From Pyropia yezoensis (lineage: Eukaryota > Rhodophyta > Bangiophyceae > Bangiales > Bangiaceae), in the NCBI GenBank assembly GCA_009829735.1, contig CM020619.1:17551816-17615815 (forward strand): DNA of 64,000 bases. Direction: 5' to 3'. The translations under genes were made by a program, and so were the position numbers. This document shows, in pieces, positions 34,218 through 44,650 of the stretch (within the stretch, counting starts at the first letter, position 1; every line of letters starts with the position of its first letter). The notes under the pieces were generated by a model. The model was not told where the DNA came from. It made no database searches and was given only the letters and a program-made list of their open reading frames with translations.

Positions 34218-35884
34218 ATGGACGCCACCCTCCCCACCGCCTCTCCGTCCGCCCCCCCTCCTTCATTCCCCCCACCCCCCCCCCCCGTTGCCGTCCTGCT
34301 GATCATTATTGACGGCCTGAGCGACACGGCGGTCGTCACCCTGGGCGGCGCCACCCCCCTCGCCGCGGCGGCGACGCCTACCCTGAGCCGCCTCGCCTCC
34401 CGCAGGACGGTGGGCCTTGTCGACCCGGTCGCCCCGGGCCTCGCATGCGGCAGCGACATCGCCCACCTGTTCCTGCTGGGCGTGCCGGCCGGTCCTGGTA
34501 CGTTGCCGCCGCCGCGGGGGGGGCGGCGGCAACGTACCAGGGGCGGGGGGCGTTCGAGGCGACCGGCGCGAGCCTCCCCGTCCCCCCGGGGGACGTTGCT
34601 TACAAGTGCGTCTACGCGTGTGTGGACGACGCGGGGGTGGTCCGCCACCGTCGGCTGCGCGGCGGTTTTACCACCGCCGACGGGGGGGCGCTGACGCGGG
34701 CGATGGGGGGGCTCTCGCTCTCTTCCTTTCCCGACGTTCAGGTGTCGGTCGTCCAGGGGCGGTTGTGGGGGGGGTGCTCTCCTCGCTGGGCTTCCCGCTG
34801 GTGGCCGTGCCGGGGGCCGCGGGCGGCATGGGCAGTAACCTGCACGCCAAGGCCGCCGCCGTAGCACAACTGCTGTGTGCGCGGCAGGGGGGGGGGCTGG
34901 CGGGCGCGGGGGGAGGCGGGGCGCGTGCGGAGGATGGAGAGCGGCGCCCTGGCCCGGGCTGTGTGTCTGGTGAGGGCGACGACACTCCCGGCGGCGGCGT
35001 CAGTAGTGGCGACAGCGGAGGTGAAGGCGACGCCTGCGACAGTGTTGGCGGTGGCTACGCCTACGACTTTGGCATCTTCCATGTCAAGGCGGTGGACGAC
35101 GCGGGCCACGCCAAAGACGCCACCCTCGAGGTGCACACCCTGGAGCGCGTCCACGCCATATTTGCCACCCTGCTGGACTACCTGGGCGCCGAGCAGCTTC
35201 GCGTGCCGCCTCCGCGGCTGCTCCTGAGACCGCCCCCCCCCCCCCGCCGACCACGACGCGGCGGACCCCCCCCCACCCACCACACGCCCGCCTTTCCCCC
35301 CCGCCACCCACCGGCGGGTGGCGCTGGTGCTCACCGGCGACCAATCGACGCCCCTGATGCGAGGGGACCACGTCGCGGAGCCGGTGCCACTGCTGCTCGT
35401 GACGAAGCGTCTCGAGGCTGGGGGAAGCGGCCCGCCGCCGTCGCCATCTGGAGGAGGGGGGGGCGGGGGCGGGTTTGGAGTGGGGACGGGATGCGGCGAC
35501 ATTGGCGGTAGCGGCGTCGCTGGCGCAACCGCGGCAGATGCTGCCACGACTACGTTTGACGACACCGCCGCCGCGGCCGGCCCGGACGGAGCACGTACGC
35601 GCGCGCCACCGTGGTGGGGAACCCTTCGCCGCCACCTCTGCCGTGCCCCACCCGCACCCTCAAACGCAGTGCGTGCCCACCGTGGCTCGCAGCAGGATGG
35701 GGGAAGGGACCCCCGCCACCTGCGGACCGCGTGGATGGCTGACGCGGCGGGTGGGACTGGCCGCACGCTCCCCCTTTCTACGTGCCTTCCCCTGCACGTA
35801 TTGCAGCGCGTGGGTGTCGCGGTGGCCCCAGAGCGAGCGCGGGCGGTACCCGCCCGATCCGCGCTGCCGCGGGAGCGTCAGTAG
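34218..35884 (+). CDS. apgM: 2,3-bisphosphoglycerate-independent phosphoglycerate mutase, archaeal type (copy 2)
   Basis: The complete locus. The start ATG at 34218 precedes a Pro-rich leader, then the metal-site block LIIIDGLSD, GSDIAHLFLLG with the catalytic Ser, YQGRGAFEATG, FHVKAVDDAGHAKD and finally VLTGDQSTPLMRGDHVAEPVP (metal-binding D/H of the family's TGDHSTP motif, here with Q for H at one position). Compared with the archaeal enzyme, I see no counterpart for about 120 residues in the middle: FPDVQVSVVQGRLWGGVL follows soon after the RGGF block. Blocks lie in three frames, with changes at G8 (about 34516), G8 (about 34767) and a C run (about 35235). Both copies share them, so introns or consistent homopolymer errors must be separated by RNA data. 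The C-terminal end after 35540 is not recognisable and the stop is a guess. Confidence 0.75.
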
Positions 35885-35923
35885 GGAGCCAGGCGCGTTT
35901 TGCTCCGGTCCTGGCCGCCGCCG

Positions 35924-36277
35924 CTACAGTCCGCCACGCCCCCCCACGGCAGCAGCGGCGCGGCCGCAGCGGTGCCTGCCGATGCTGCACTGGCGGCAAC
36001 CGCTGCGGGGGGGGGCGCGGCGGGAGGGGGCAGCGGCCAGCGCAACCGGCGTCGGAAGGAGCCCACGCTGTCGCCGAGCGTAGAGGTGTAGAGGTGGTGT
36101 CGGGGAGGAAGGGGGGATATGTCTCATCACCCAGCACGCAACCAGGCCGACGGCGACGACAAAGGCGGCGGCGGTCGCGGCGACCAGGTGGTGTCGGATG
36201 GGGGTCGCGAGGAGGCGGTGGGGGGGTCCGTACCCATGGCGCTGGTGTGGTGCAGCGCGCCGACGACGTTCATGCAC
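35924..36277 (-). CDS. Possible small single-pass membrane protein
   Basis: Unrecognised. A 117-codon frame with a basic N-terminal part, then HHLVAATAAAFVVAVGLVACWVMRH, a clear membrane-spanning stretch bounded by His residues, then a Pro/Arg-rich tail. Small respiratory-chain accessory subunits have this shape, but I see no diagnostic motif. It converges on the end of the phosphoglycerate mutase gene. It could also be a chance frame. Confidence 0.25.
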   Translation of the reverse strand: MHERRRRAAPHQRHGYGPPHRLLATPIRHHLVAATAAAFVVAVGLVACWVMRHIPPSSPTPPLHLYARRQRGLLPTPVALAAAPSRRAPPRSGCRQCSIGRHRCGRAAAAVGGRGGL

Positions 36278-36686
36278 ACAACGGTCACGACAGCCGGCTA
36301 CGCGACGGCCGCGTAGTCATCACGTACATGAGGGAGATGGCGATTGTTGAAAAGGCGGCAGGACCTGTGGCGGGTGGAGGGGGGTATGGGGGTGTGTGGT
36401 GATGGAGGGGGGGGGGGCGAGCGGGTGAGGAAGGGGGGTCGAGGGGGGAAGGTACCAAAATGGAAAAAGAGGTAAGGGTTATAAGGGCTGGGGGGCAATG
36501 GCGGGGGGGGGTGGAAGACCGGCGGAAACGCCATGAGCTGAACCTGGTCCTGCTGAGGCCCTGTCTGGACGGCAGACTAAAAAGGTGTCTCAGATCTGTC
36601 TGCAGACACGATACACGGGCAGGGAGCCCTCCGATTGGTCGACGGACGGGACGTCGAGGACACTTCACAAACACCTCAGCAGCTGC

Positions 36687-36919
36687 TACAGTGCGACCCC
36701 TCACTTGGCCGCCCCGCAGTTGTGCCGATCGGCACAACTGAGGGGGGGGTACGCGTGAAGTGGCCCGGCCGGGCGGCTCATATTCGGGCGATTGACGGGC
36801 GCTGATTGGCTCATACCGTCCAGATCGCTGAAATCTGAACATCTCAGGACAACTGTCGGACACTGGAAGGGGGGCCACCTCCTTGGTCTACCCCAGGGCA
36901 AGTGAGGGGTCGCACTGTA
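36687..36919. mobile_element. 233-bp TA-flanked MITE with internal palindrome
   Basis: Both ends read TACAGTGCGACCCCTCACTT (right end as reverse complement), with the match running a few bases further. TA at each end is the likely target duplication and CAGT the terminus, as in Tc1/mariner-type elements. Inside, at 36717-36740, CAGTTGTGCCGA is followed by its exact reverse complement. There is no coding capacity. The right end overlaps the region just upstream of the flavoprotein gene. Confidence 0.8.
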
Positions 36920-37051
36920 CCCTTCTCGGACCCCCCCTTTTCGCTGCCGCTGGAGCCTCCCATCGCTGCCTCTGGGGCCTCCTCCCCCTACCGCTGGGGC
37001 TTCCCCTTGGTGCCTTTGCAGCTTTTTCTCCAAGGAGCGGCGTCAAGCTCA

Positions 37052-38497
37052 ATGGTGCCTCCCACCCCAGGCGAAGACCCCTCTCCTCCCCCCATCGTCG
37101 TCGTTGGCGCTGGCATCATGGGCGCTGCCACGGCCTACTACCTTGCCCGCGACGGCCGGCGGGTCACGGTGGTAGAGCGGGAGGGCGTGGCGGCGGGCGC
37201 GTCGGGCAAGGCCGGGGGCTTCTTGGCGGCCGACTGGGCCGACCCGTCCACCGCGGCCCTCGCCGCCGCGTCGTTCCGCCTCCATGCGGAGCTGGCCACC
37301 GACCTGGCCGCCGCCGGCGCCGCCCCGATAGACTACCGCCGCCTGTCGGCGGCGGCAGTGGCGCTGGCGCCGGCGGGGGGCAGCGGCGGCGGCGACGGCC
37401 GCCGCCGCCAGCGCCGGCGGGCCCCACCGGCGGGGGCGCCCGGCTGGCTCGACGGCCCGTCCTGGGCAGTCACCGCCGCCCGCCCGCTGGGCACCCCCGC
37501 CACCACCGCACAGGTGCACCCCGCCAAGCTCACCCGCGCGCTGCTGGCCGCGTCGGGCGCGACGCTCCGCATCGGCACGGTGACGGGGGTGGTGAGGGCT
37601 GACGGGGGGGGCGAGGGGGCGGTGACGGGCGTGCGGCTGGCGGGAGGGGAGGTCCTCCCATGCGCGACGTTGGTGCTCGCAACGGGGCCGTGGAGTGACC
37701 GGGCGTGTGCGTGGCTGCCCACCGCGGGGCTGCCGCCCGTTGTGGGCATCAAGGCCCACTCGGTCGTCCTCGCCGAGCGCCTCCCCGGTGGTCACCGCAG
37801 TGATGGCGACGACAGCGGCGACGGCGACGGGGGCGGCGGCAGTGGTGATGGTGGTGGCGGCTCGTCCATGCGGTCAACGGCGGGGATCCCCCCACTGGCG
37901 CTCTTCCTCGAAGTCGCCCCCACCAACGCGCCCACCATGGACCCAGAGATTTACCCCCGCCCCGCGGGTGAGGTGTATGTGTGCGGCTTTGCCGAGCCCC
38001 CCGCCCCCGTCCTTGACGAGCCGGTGGTCCCAACGGCGGGCGCGTGTGAGCGGCTGGCCGCCTTTGCCGCCGAGCTGACCCCGCGCCTCGCGGGTGGACG
38101 GGGGCGGGGGGGTGGCGGCGACGGCCCCCCCGTCGGGGAGGGCACCACCGACGGTGGTGACGAGGGCCGCCTCGGCGGCGGCGGCGTCGGCGGCGGGAGC
38201 GGCAGCGGCAGCGGCAGCGGCGGCGGGAGCGGCAGCGGCGGCAGCGACGATGGCGTCGCCGGGTGCCGGCCGTCATTACCGGTGCACCAGGCGTGCTGCC
38301 TGCCTGTCTCTCCCGACGGGGTGCCGCTCATTGGGTGGCTCCCCGGCACGGCGGAGAGCGTGGCAATAGCGACGGGACACGGATGCTGGGGTATCCTGTT
38401 GGGGCCCGCCACGGGCCAGGCTGTGGCGCGCCTGGTGGAGGAGGGGAAGGGGGAGGTGGACCTGGCGCCCTTTTCGCCAGCCCGCTTCCGCCCGTGA
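37052..38497 (+). CDS. FAD-dependent oxidoreductase of the DAO family (Tda3-like)
   Basis: Predicted flavoenzyme of the glycine/D-amino-acid oxidase superfamily; the substrate is unknown. From the ATG at 37052 the product is 481 residues. The N-terminus has the Rossmann dinucleotide motif VVVGAGIMGAATAYYLARDG followed by VTVVERE. The middle has HPAKLTRALL and LVLATGPWSD, and the C-terminus PDGVPLIGWLPG and GHGCWGILLGPATGQAVARL, the usual FAD-closing block. Overall order and length resemble fungal/plant Tda3-type proteins. Two Gly/Ser-rich loops (about residues 250-270 and 350-400) are insertions. The frame stays open 50 codons upstream, but the first ATG (36902) lies inside the MITE at 36687-36919, so 37052 is the better start. 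Confidence 0.85.
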   Translation: MVPPTPGEDPSPPPIVVVGAGIMGAATAYYLARDGRRVTVVEREGVAAGASGKAGGFLAADWADPSTAALAAASFRLHAELATDLAAAGAAPIDYRRLSAAAVALAPAGGSGGGDGRRRQRRRAPPAGAPGWLDGPSWAVTAARPLGTPATTAQVHPAKLTRALLAASGATLRIGTVTGVVRADGGGEGAVTGVRLAGGEVLPCATLVLATGPWSDRACAWLPTAGLPPVVGIKAHSVVLAERLPGGHRSDGDDSGDGDGGGGSGDGGGGSSMRSTAGIPPLALFLEVAPTNAPTMDPEIYPRPAGEVYVCGFAEPPAPVLDEPVVPTAGACERLAAFAAELTPRLAGGRGRGGGGDGPPVGEGTTDGGDEGRLGGGGVGGGSGSGSGSGGGSGSGGSDDGVAGCRPSLPVHQACCLPVSPDGVPLIGWLPGTAESVAIATGHGCWGILLGPATGQAVARLVEEGKGEVDLAPFSPARFRP

Positions 38498-40063
38498 CTG
38501 GCGGGTGCGCGCGCCTCGTACTTGCCAGGCGCCTTGGGTAGTGGCAGGGGTGGGACCGCGGGATGAAGGGGCGGTGGGCGCCTTTGTCGCCTCTGGGAGG
38601 GGAGGGGTGACTGTGTGTGCTGCACGAAACCACAGCGGGGGGGCGGCCTTCCAGCTCACCCCATCCCGTCGAGACGCCGGGGAGGGGAAGCAGCGGCGTA
38701 CCAGCCGGCCGTCGCCGCCACGGCAGCACGGTGGAACCACCACAGCCGCGTCCTGCGGGCAGCTGCGTTCCCCATTCCCTCCCCTCTTCCCGGCCGGCCT
38801 GGCCACTGGCCACTGCCGCGGGCGCCGCGCTGCGCGGCCTCGCCGGAGCGGTCGGGGGCGGAGAGAGGGGGGCGCCCGGTGGCGCCGCCGGCTGAGCGGT
38901 CGGCCCCCCCTCACCCCCCCAGGCGTCGCCCCGGACTCCTCGTCCTCCAGGCGTCGCGACTGGTGGTGGCCGCGGTGGGGGTGGGGATGCCACCGGCGGT
39001 GGCGCCGGCGACCCGGCGCGTGACGGCGGCGGGCAGTGGCAGTGATGGCGGCGGCGGCCGCGGCGGCGGCAGCGGCGGTGGTCGCGATGCTGGCGATGGC
39101 GGTGGCGGCGGTGGCGGCGGCGGCGGTTGCGGTGGCGGCTGGAGACCGGGGGGCGGGACGGGAAGCATGGAAGCCGCCGATGCTCGCCGTGCCTATCCAC
39201 GACGCATGGCCGCCGGTCGCAATCCACCTTGGCCGCTGGAAGATGGCCGTGTGCCGCGCTGGCAGTCCTCCGCGTACTGCCCGACCCCGGGCCCCCCCCC
39301 GCCCTCACACGCCATTTTGAGGCCTTCCACCGCCCGCCCAGATCTGGTGGCCACCCGCGGCCGACTCGCTGGCACGGCGTGGCCGCCCATTGGCTCGTAC
39401 GGCGCCTTGATACGGCTGGTCGTGCGTTTTTCCGCCACCTGCGTCGCACGCCAGCCCCCTCCGCCACCCATGCGCCACTAGAATGAGTCATGCGTCTTGC
39501 ACTCTCACCCCATTGGGCGATGGAAGGGGGAAAAAAAAGAAAAAGCGAAAGAAAACACTAAAGTACACCTGGTGGGTGGTTGCCGCACGACGGCGGACCC
39601 CCCACCGACGGGCGTGCGACGCGCGGCCGTCACGCTGCGGGGGTTCTTGCCGAATTGTGCCGCCGCGCCGCGGTCCCCGGCGGCGCAGGCGGGATCCCCC
39701 GAACGCCAGTCCACGTGCGGAACCTGTTGGACGGCCAGCAGTGCCACCGTGGGGAGGGGAACACCGTCGCCCCGCCTGCTGCGCCGCCACACGCCACCCG
39801 CCACCCGCCGCCTGCCTCGGTGGGCTGGTATCTCGTCCCTCTCGCCGCGACGTTGCCGCCCCCACCTCTCCCCCATCAGTCGTCCGCTTTCCCCCCACTC
39901 TCGCCTCCTGCCCACCACTCTGCTCTGCGTCCCTTTCCACCTTCCGCCCCCACTCTCTCATCCCTTTGCCTGCCACTTCCTGTGCTGTGCGACCACGCCG
40001 CCCTTCCCCTTTCCCGTCCCCTGTTGGTCCCCCTGGCCCCCCCCCGGCCGGCCGCTGGGCACC
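38498..40063. other. Spacer between flavoprotein and RibBA genes
   Basis: About 1.6 kb. The first kilobase has GGC-rich runs and several short frames on both strands without recognisable motifs. From about 39480 the DNA changes to an A-rich patch (39530-39560) and then C/T-rich sequence up to the RibBA start, which may be its promoter and 5' UTR. Confidence 0.4.
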
Positions 40064-41578
40064 ATGGCGTTTGTCGGCGCCCCTGCCGGCCTGCCGCGCC
40101 GGGCGCCGGGGCGGCTCGGCCGCCACGTGCGTTCCCGCCGGCCGCCGGCGGCGGCAGGGCGGGCACGGCCGCCAGTGGCCAGTGCGGGGGCGGCCCCCCC
40201 TCCACCCTCTGCGGCGGCGCCGGCGGCGTCCCCCCCCCCCGCCAATGGGGTTGCTGCGGCGTCGGTGCCGCTGCCCGACGCTGCCGACATCAAAGGGGGG
40301 GACGGCTGGTGCTTTGGCCCGTCGTCTGTAGACGATGCGATTGCGGCGCTGGCGCGCGGCGACATGATTGTCGTGACCGACGACGAGGGCCGGGAGAATG
40401 AGGGGGATCTCATCCTCGCGGCGGACGCGGCGACGCCCAAGGCCATTGCGTTTATGGTGCGCCACACGTCGGGGGTGCTCTGCTGTGCGCTCCCCGAGCC
40501 GACCGCGGCGCGGCTGGGCCTGGCGCCCATGGTGGCGGAAAATACCGACCCAAAGCACACTGCATTCACCGTGTCGGTGGATGTCAAGGCGGGGACGAGT
40601 ACGGGCATCTCGGCGTCGGACCGGGCGGCCACCCTCCGCGCGCTGGGCGCCGACGACTCGGTCGCTGACGACTTTAACCGGCCGGGCCATATCTTTCCGC
40701 TGACTGCTCGGGAGGGCGGGGTGCTCAAGCGGGCGGGCCACACCGAGGCGGCGGTGGACTTTGCGCGGCTGGCCGGCCGCGCCCCCGCGGGGGTACTGTC
40801 GGAGATTGTGCGGGACGAGGATGGGGAGATGGCGCGCCTCCCCGAGCTCCGCACCTTTGCGGCTACCCACGGGCTGGTGCTGACCTCCATTGCGGACCTC
40901 ATACGCTGGCGGCGGGGGCGGGAGAAGCTGGTCGTCCGGGCGGGCGAGACCGCCGCGCGGCTGCCGACGCGGCACGGCGAGTTTACCGCCTTTGGCTTCC
41001 GCTCCCTCGTTGACGACGTGGACCACCTGGCGCTCGTCGCGGGGGACGTGGGCACCCTCGGCGACGCGCCGGTGCTGGTGCGCGTCCACTCTGAGTGCTG
41101 CACCGGCGACGTGTTTGGGAGCCTCCGCTGCGACTGTGGGCCGCAGCTGGACTATGCGCTCGCCGCCGTGGCGGCCGCTGGCCGGGGCGTCGTTGTGTAC
41201 CTCCGCGGCCAAGAGGGGCGCGGCATTGGCCTCGGCCACAAGATGCGCGCGTACGCGCTGCAGGATGCGGGTCGGGACACGGTGCAGGCCAACGAGGAGC
41301 TGGGCCTCCCTGTGGACAGTCGCGAGTATGGGATTGGCGCGCAGATCCTGGCCGAGCTGGGCGTCTCCCAGCTGCGGCTGATGACCAACAACCCGGCGAA
41401 GTACAGTGGCCTGCGGGGGTACGGCTTGGAGATTGTGGAGCGGGTGCCCGTGCAGGTGGTGCCCAACGTGGAGAACCTCGGCTATCTCCGCACTAAGCGG
41501 GAGAAGATGGGGCACTGGCTGCCAGACCTGGAGCGCGTCGCGCCGTACCCCGTGCTGGACGACGAGCCGGCCTTGTAG
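40064..41578 (+). CDS. ribBA: RibBA: 3,4-dihydroxy-2-butanone-4-phosphate synthase / GTP cyclohydrolase II
   Basis: Bifunctional enzyme opening both branches of riboflavin synthesis: ribulose 5-phosphate to DHBP, and GTP to the pyrimidine precursor. 504 residues, no intron, ATG in a good context (CACCATGG). Residues 1-70 are Arg/Ala/Pro-rich with few acidic residues, consistent with a plastid transit peptide. The RibB half shows [39 protein letters not shown] and RPGHIFPL. The RibA half shows [20 protein letters not shown] (zinc cysteines), [34 protein letters not shown] and [17 protein letters not shown]. All expected catalytic motifs are present. The upstream in-frame codons from 39497 are low-complexity and probably 5' UTR. 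Confidence 0.97.
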   Translation: MAFVGAPAGLPRRAPGRLGRHVRSRRPPAAAGRARPPVASAGAAPPPPSAAAPAASPPPANGVAAASVPLPDAADIKGGDGWCFGPSSVDDAIAALARGDMIVVTDDEGRENEGDLILAADAATPKAIAFMVRHTSGVLCCALPEPTAARLGLAPMVAENTDPKHTAFTVSVDVKAGTSTGISASDRAATLRALGADDSVADDFNRPGHIFPLTAREGGVLKRAGHTEAAVDFARLAGRAPAGVLSEIVRDEDGEMARLPELRTFAATHGLVLTSIADLIRWRRGREKLVVRAGETAARLPTRHGEFTAFGFRSLVDDVDHLALVAGDVGTLGDAPVLVRVHSECCTGDVFGSLRCDCGPQLDYALAAVAAAGRGVVVYLRGQEGRGIGLGHKMRAYALQDAGRDTVQANEELGLPVDSREYGIGAQILAELGVSQLRLMTNNPAKYSGLRGYGLEIVERVPVQVVPNVENLGYLRTKREKMGHWLPDLERVAPYPVLDDEPAL

Positions 41579-42000
41579 CACGTTTTGTGGCGGGGTGCAA
41601 GGGGGAGGGGGGGAGGGTGGAGCAAAGGTAGAGCAAGGGGGCGGTGGCGCCCTGCCGAGACTTTGTGGCCAGGGACTCAAGGAGAATGGGGGAGGGGCGG
41701 AGGGTGGGTGGGGGAGGGGCGGAGCGCCGACGCGTGCTGGAACGTCTCCTCGCTTCAGGGGTGTTGCAGCCACTCGTAGCGGTGTAAGGACCCGGCAGGG
41801 GGAGCAGACAGCCTGCTGCGGACGGCCCGCGTTGGCAACTAGACTGGCTTGCCTCTATTTTCTCTTTTTCCGCAACCGCCGCTGGCCCCTTGGTGAGGCG
41901 TGCGGCCGGCCAGGGCTGCTGAGTCGCGGCTGCGCCGCCGCTCCGGTGCGCCGGGGGAGGATGGCTCTGCTCTTTATGCCCCCCTTCAGCGACTCTATCG
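41579..42000. other. Convergent 3' spacer
   Basis: About 420 bp between the convergent ends of RibBA and ALG12. G-rich just after RibBA, AT-richer around 41850-41880. It presumably holds both 3' UTRs; no gene seen. Confidence 0.5.
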
Positions 42001-44503
42001 TCAGACCACTGGCGCCTGTCCCTCTGGTACAGGGCGTGTCCCCCCCGCTGGGGCGTCCCCCTCCCTTTCCTCCCCCCCCCTGCTCCCCGGAGCCACGTCG
42101 TGCCGCACGTGCACCCACAGCACCTCCTTGGTGCGGATCCACCCACCCCCCCCCCACCCGAGCCGCACGCCCGCGTAGCCGCGCACCCCAAACAGGCGGT
42201 CATACCCCCCCACGTCGGGCACATCCGCAATCAGGTGGGTGTAGGGGGCGAGCCCCCGCCCCGCCGCGGGGGACACCCCCTCGTCGCGGCTGTACCGCCA
42301 CGTCACCCCCCCGCGCGACCGCAGGGACCGCTCCCCCCACAGCGTCACGCCGGTCATGGCCGCGGCAGGGCACACCCAGACGGTCACGGAGCGGGTGGCA
42401 GGGGACGCCACAGCCCCGGCGGGGGCGGCTTGCAGGGCAGCCAGCGCGGCGCCGCCGGGGTAGTTGGCCGCCGCGGCGGCCGCGTGGAGGGCCGTCGCCG
42501 CCACCGTCACCGCCGCGGCGGCAGCAAGAGCGGCGACGAGCGCCGCCCGCGCCCAGCGACTAGGGGGGAGCGACGCGGGGGGGGAGGCGGCGGCAGCGAC
42601 GGCGACGCCGCCGCCGGGGGCGCCGTCGATCCCGAGCGCGGCGGCGACCACCACCCCCGCCACAACGTTGATGGCTGGCAGGACGGGAAATACAAAGCGG
42701 AGCTCCTTGTGGGGCAGCGCCGAGTAGAGAGCAACAAAGATGAAAAAGGGGGTCACCGCCGTCGCCACGCGCCGCGGCAGCAGCAGGGGCGCCCACCAGC
42801 GGGCGCTCGCCGGCCGGGCAACGGCCGCCGCCTTGCCGCCGCCGCCCCCACCGCGGCCCGCAGAGCCACCCCACACGGCGGTCGCCGCTCGCCCCACCGC
42901 CACGGCGGCGGTGACGACCAGGGCGGCCACCGCAATGACGTACGCGACGCCCGCCCCTCGGGGCAGCGCGTTGGCCGCGTACCACCACCACGGGGAGACG
43001 CCCCATGCAGCGCTCTTATTCTCCGCCACGTTGAACCAAAAGACCGCCAGTTCGGGGTAGATCCAGCCCGCCCCCCCCCCGCCCTCCCCCTCCCCCCCCT
43101 TCCACGCGGGGGTGGCGCCCATGCCCAGCGGCAGACCCTCCCGCCCTGCCCACAGGGGCGTATCCACCACCACCGACGCGGCAATGGCGGCGACGCCCGC
43201 CACGGCGGGCGGCGCCAGCACGCCCACCACGGCCGCCAACCCCCGGGGCGCGGCGGCCACCACGTCCATCACCGCCGCCGGCGCCAGCAGCGCCGCGAGG
43301 TCACACCGCACCACCGCCGCGGCGGCGGCTAACGCCGCCAGCCCCCCGCCACCATCCCGCGAGCGGAGGCGGGCGGCCAGCGCCGCGGCCGTCAGGGGCA
43401 GCGCCGCCGTGTTGGCCAGCGGCCGGCTGGCATAGTAGAGGGTATGGAACTGGGCGGCCGTCGCGGCGGCGGCGACGGCGCCCGCCGCGGGGGACGGCGC
43501 CGCCCGCCAGACGGCCGACAGCCCCGCCACGACGGCGACGGCCAGTGCCACCCGCACCGCCGCGGCGGTGGCGGCGGGCGACAGCGACGCGACGGTGGCA
43601 ACCGGCGCCACCGCCGCGGCAAGGGCGAGGGGGGGGAGGAAGGAGCGGGGCACCACGCCGGGGAAGGTGTGGTGGTCGTAGCGCGCAAGGTCGCGCCCGT
43701 GGACGAGGATGTCGTGGGTGGCCTGCATGGTAAACGACTCCTCCACCTGCGTTATTGCCGACCGCGTGGCGCGGCCGTGAGGGGAAAGGAAGGAAAATCA
43801 AAAAGGGGCGGGGAGGAGTGGAGAGGCCAGCGAGGAATAGAAAGAGGTGGGGGCGGGAAGGGCCAGACGGGACAAGGTAAGCTGAGGGCGCCCGGCCAAG
43901 TAGGGCACCCGTCGACGGCCGCCACAAAGTGGTGGCCACGTCCCGCCGCGGTAGCTGGCCTTCCCGGCGCCACGGCCGTCCCCACCTCTGCGCCCAAAGG
44001 GCCAAACAGCAGACGCAGCCGCGGGTCACTGCCTGCACAGCCGCGCCACCCACCCACGCAGCCGTCCAGCAGCCACCGCCGCCACGTCCACCGCGGCAAA
44101 CCCAACCACCAGGCCGACCACAGCAACCACCCTCCCCCACCCGGCGCCCCTCCCCTACTTGGCCGCCACTTTTTCGCCACAAGCGCCGCCCCCCACGCCC
44201 CCCCCCCCCCCCCCCGGCCCAGCCGTACACGCATCCCCCCCCCCACGCACCACCACCCAAACGAACCTTGGTATACGGGGCGACGAAAATGTAAAAGAGC
44301 GCCACCGCCAGCAGCAGCGCATCCCAGCGGAGCCCAGACGGCCAGCAGCCGCGGGCGCCCCGGGGCGGCGGCGGCGCCACCCGCCGGCGGGGGGCGGCGG
44401 CGGCGGCGGCGGCGGCGGTGGGGGGGGGGAGGGGCGCGGGGGGGGCCGTCGAGTCTGTCCATGACCGACGACGGCGGTGGCGGGGGACGGGGGGGGGGGG
44501 CAT
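42001..44503 (-). CDS. ALG12: ALG12, dolichyl-P-Man:Man7GlcNAc2-PP-dolichol alpha-1,6-mannosyltransferase (2 exons)
   Basis: ER membrane enzyme of the GT22 family that adds the eighth mannose to the lipid-linked N-glycan precursor. Exon 1 is 44503-44267 (79 codons, Pro/Ala/Arg-rich leader then LLLAVALFYIFVAPYTK). Exon 2 is 43746-42001, starting VEESFTMQATHDIL. The junction joins AAG|GTTCGT and ACGCAG|GTG in phase 0 and recreates the family block PYTKVEESFN. Other ALG12 landmarks: YDHHTFPGVVPRSFLPPL, QFHTLYYASRPLANTAALPL, FNVAENKSAAWGVSPWWWY, ALYSALPHKELRFVFPVLP and NYPGGAAL. Multiple Ala/Val-rich membrane segments lie between them. The total is 660 residues. The C-terminal 40 residues are unlike other ALG12 proteins. 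Confidence 0.93.
44267..44503 (-). other. ALG12: ALG12 exon 1
   Basis: Start chosen at the ATG at 44503 (MPPPPVPRHRRRR). The frame is open further upstream but only as low-complexity sequence. The intron runs 44266-43747 (520 nt) with GT at 44266-44265 and AG at 43748-43747. Confidence 0.75.
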
Positions 44504-44650
44504 GGTGACGGGCCTGGCCAGGCCGGGCGCGTTCTTGAGAGGCACTGGCGCGGGGGGGTGGGGCACGGAGGGGCCCGGCGGCGGGGGTGACAGCCACCGC
44601 TGGCGGGGAGAGGAGGAGCGCGTGCGGGAGCGCGCTGCCGTGGGGCCTGT

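Larger units (their letters stand above)
19217..35648. repeat. Large duplicated segment, copy 2
   Basis: Second copy of the 16.4-kb segment. It continues without interruption on both sides: to the left through the full left arm of the inverted-repeat transposon (19093) and unique DNA, to the right through the rest of the phosphoglycerate mutase gene. This copy is therefore the better-anchored one. Several reading frames that are open in copy 1 are closed here and vice versa, always next to a homopolymer run. Confidence 0.95.

Noticed and set aside
36902-37051. Upstream ATG giving the flavoprotein a 50-residue leader
   Set aside because: The ATG lies inside the right end of a MITE, and the leader has no clear transit-peptide logic. 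It remains possible if transcripts start further upstream.
39036-39486. Possible small gene between the flavoprotein and RibBA genes
   Set aside because: Three frames each have a plausible-looking fragment (for example IHDAWPPVAIHLGRWKMAV), but none has a domain, splice support or a start that stands out.
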